Shown here in pieces: positions 63,631 through 64,000 of a DNA stretch of 64,000 bases; position 1 is the first letter of the stretch, and every line of letters begins with the position of its first letter. A program made the position numbers and the translations under genes. Where the stretch lies: contig NC_064034.1 of the NCBI RefSeq assembly GCF_932526225.1, positions 2,714,001-2,778,000 on the forward strand. The letters are read 5' to 3'. The stretch comes from Nematostella vectensis. Its lineage: Eukaryota > Cnidaria > Anthozoa > Actiniaria > Edwardsiidae. The notes beneath the pieces are model-generated. The model made no database searches, was not told where the DNA came from, and saw nothing but the letters and a program-made list of their open reading frames with translations.

Positions 63631-64000
63631 TAAGGGGGTGCACAGTCATGTTTTTTTATTTTTTTATGAAAACTAATTATAGCATTTGGTGATCATTCGA
63701 TAAGAAGTGACCCAATTATTTGGTGGTAAAGGGTCATGCACACACCTCTTCACAGATAGAGGCACCCAAGAACATAGCTGTAACCAACGTGATAAAAATT
63801 ATAACAAATCTTTCAGTGTAAAAGAAAATCAATACAAGTTTCAGTGTAGAATAAAGTTAAGAATAAGTGTGCCCTTCATTTCATACTACAAATAACGGAT
63901 CCATCTAATCACTAAACCATCAAATAGTCTAGGGATAATTTAATATTTTCGAAAACTACAGTTCAAAGCTTTTTTCAATACTTAAATAAACTAAAGCAAC

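Overview
The window is animal nuclear DNA. Four multi-exon protein-coding genes have canonical GT/AG introns of a few hundred to a few thousand bases, in an AT-rich background full of minisatellites, MITE-like repeats, a tyrosine-recombinase retroelement, a decayed Ty3/gypsy copy and a GC-rich virus-like insertion. The gene set (PKA type II regulatory subunit, a glutaredoxin-fused selenoprotein thioredoxin reductase, a C12orf56 homologue and phosphoglucomutase) with compact introns fits an early-branching metazoan. My best guess is an anthozoan cnidarian (sea anemone or coral); this is inference only.

Layout. 1-2.4 kb: no recognisable gene. 2.4-4.5 kb: broken Ty3/gypsy pol remnant between inverted repeats. 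6.4-9.5 kb: two arrays of a related 20-bp minisatellite. 13.5-18.3 kb (+): a complete PRKAR2-type gene, 13 exons, 388 codons, with a possible alternative first exon at 11.1 kb. 19.1-21.5 kb: 24-bp minisatellite between two convergent genes. 21.6-32.8 kb (-): a complete thioredoxin glutathione reductase gene, 15 exons, 595 residues, ending Gly-Cys-Sec-Gly with an in-frame UGA and a good SECIS element in the 3' UTR. One of its introns is filled with about 22 copies of its own 3' splice site. 33.9-39.4 kb (-): a complete C12orf56-like gene, 11 exons, 684 codons. 40-41 kb: nested repeats. 41.0-45.1 kb (-): a DIRS/Ngaro-type retroelement (gag-like, RT-RNase H, tyrosine recombinase) bounded by identical 83-bp direct repeats. 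45.5-45.8 kb: an uncertain terminal exon.

46.3-52.8 kb is the most unusual part. It is a strikingly GC- and CpG-rich block flanked by inverted copies of an AT-rich repeat. On the + strand it carries a Cys-rich small protein gene and a long broken gene ending in a superfamily 1 helicase. On the - strand it carries four small genes, at least two with membrane-type segments. The two sets converge on a perfect 13-bp-arm hairpin. The left end has a perfect 14-bp-arm hairpin and three 47-bp iteron-like repeats. I read it as an integrated DNA-virus-like or virus-derived mobile element that I cannot assign to a named family. Its large gene is inactivated by at least five frameshifts and two in-frame stops.

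52.6-54.3 kb: a large direct duplication reaching the PGM1 5' flank. 54.4-63.6 kb and beyond (+): the first eight exons of phosphoglucomutase 1 (about 396 codons); the rest lies outside the window. Its introns hold a second copy of a MITE and a roughly 0.9-kb TATG microsatellite.

The host genes are unrelated in function (cAMP signalling, thiol redox, unknown, glucose phosphate metabolism). The window's interest lies in repeat biology, the selenoprotein and the GC-rich element.
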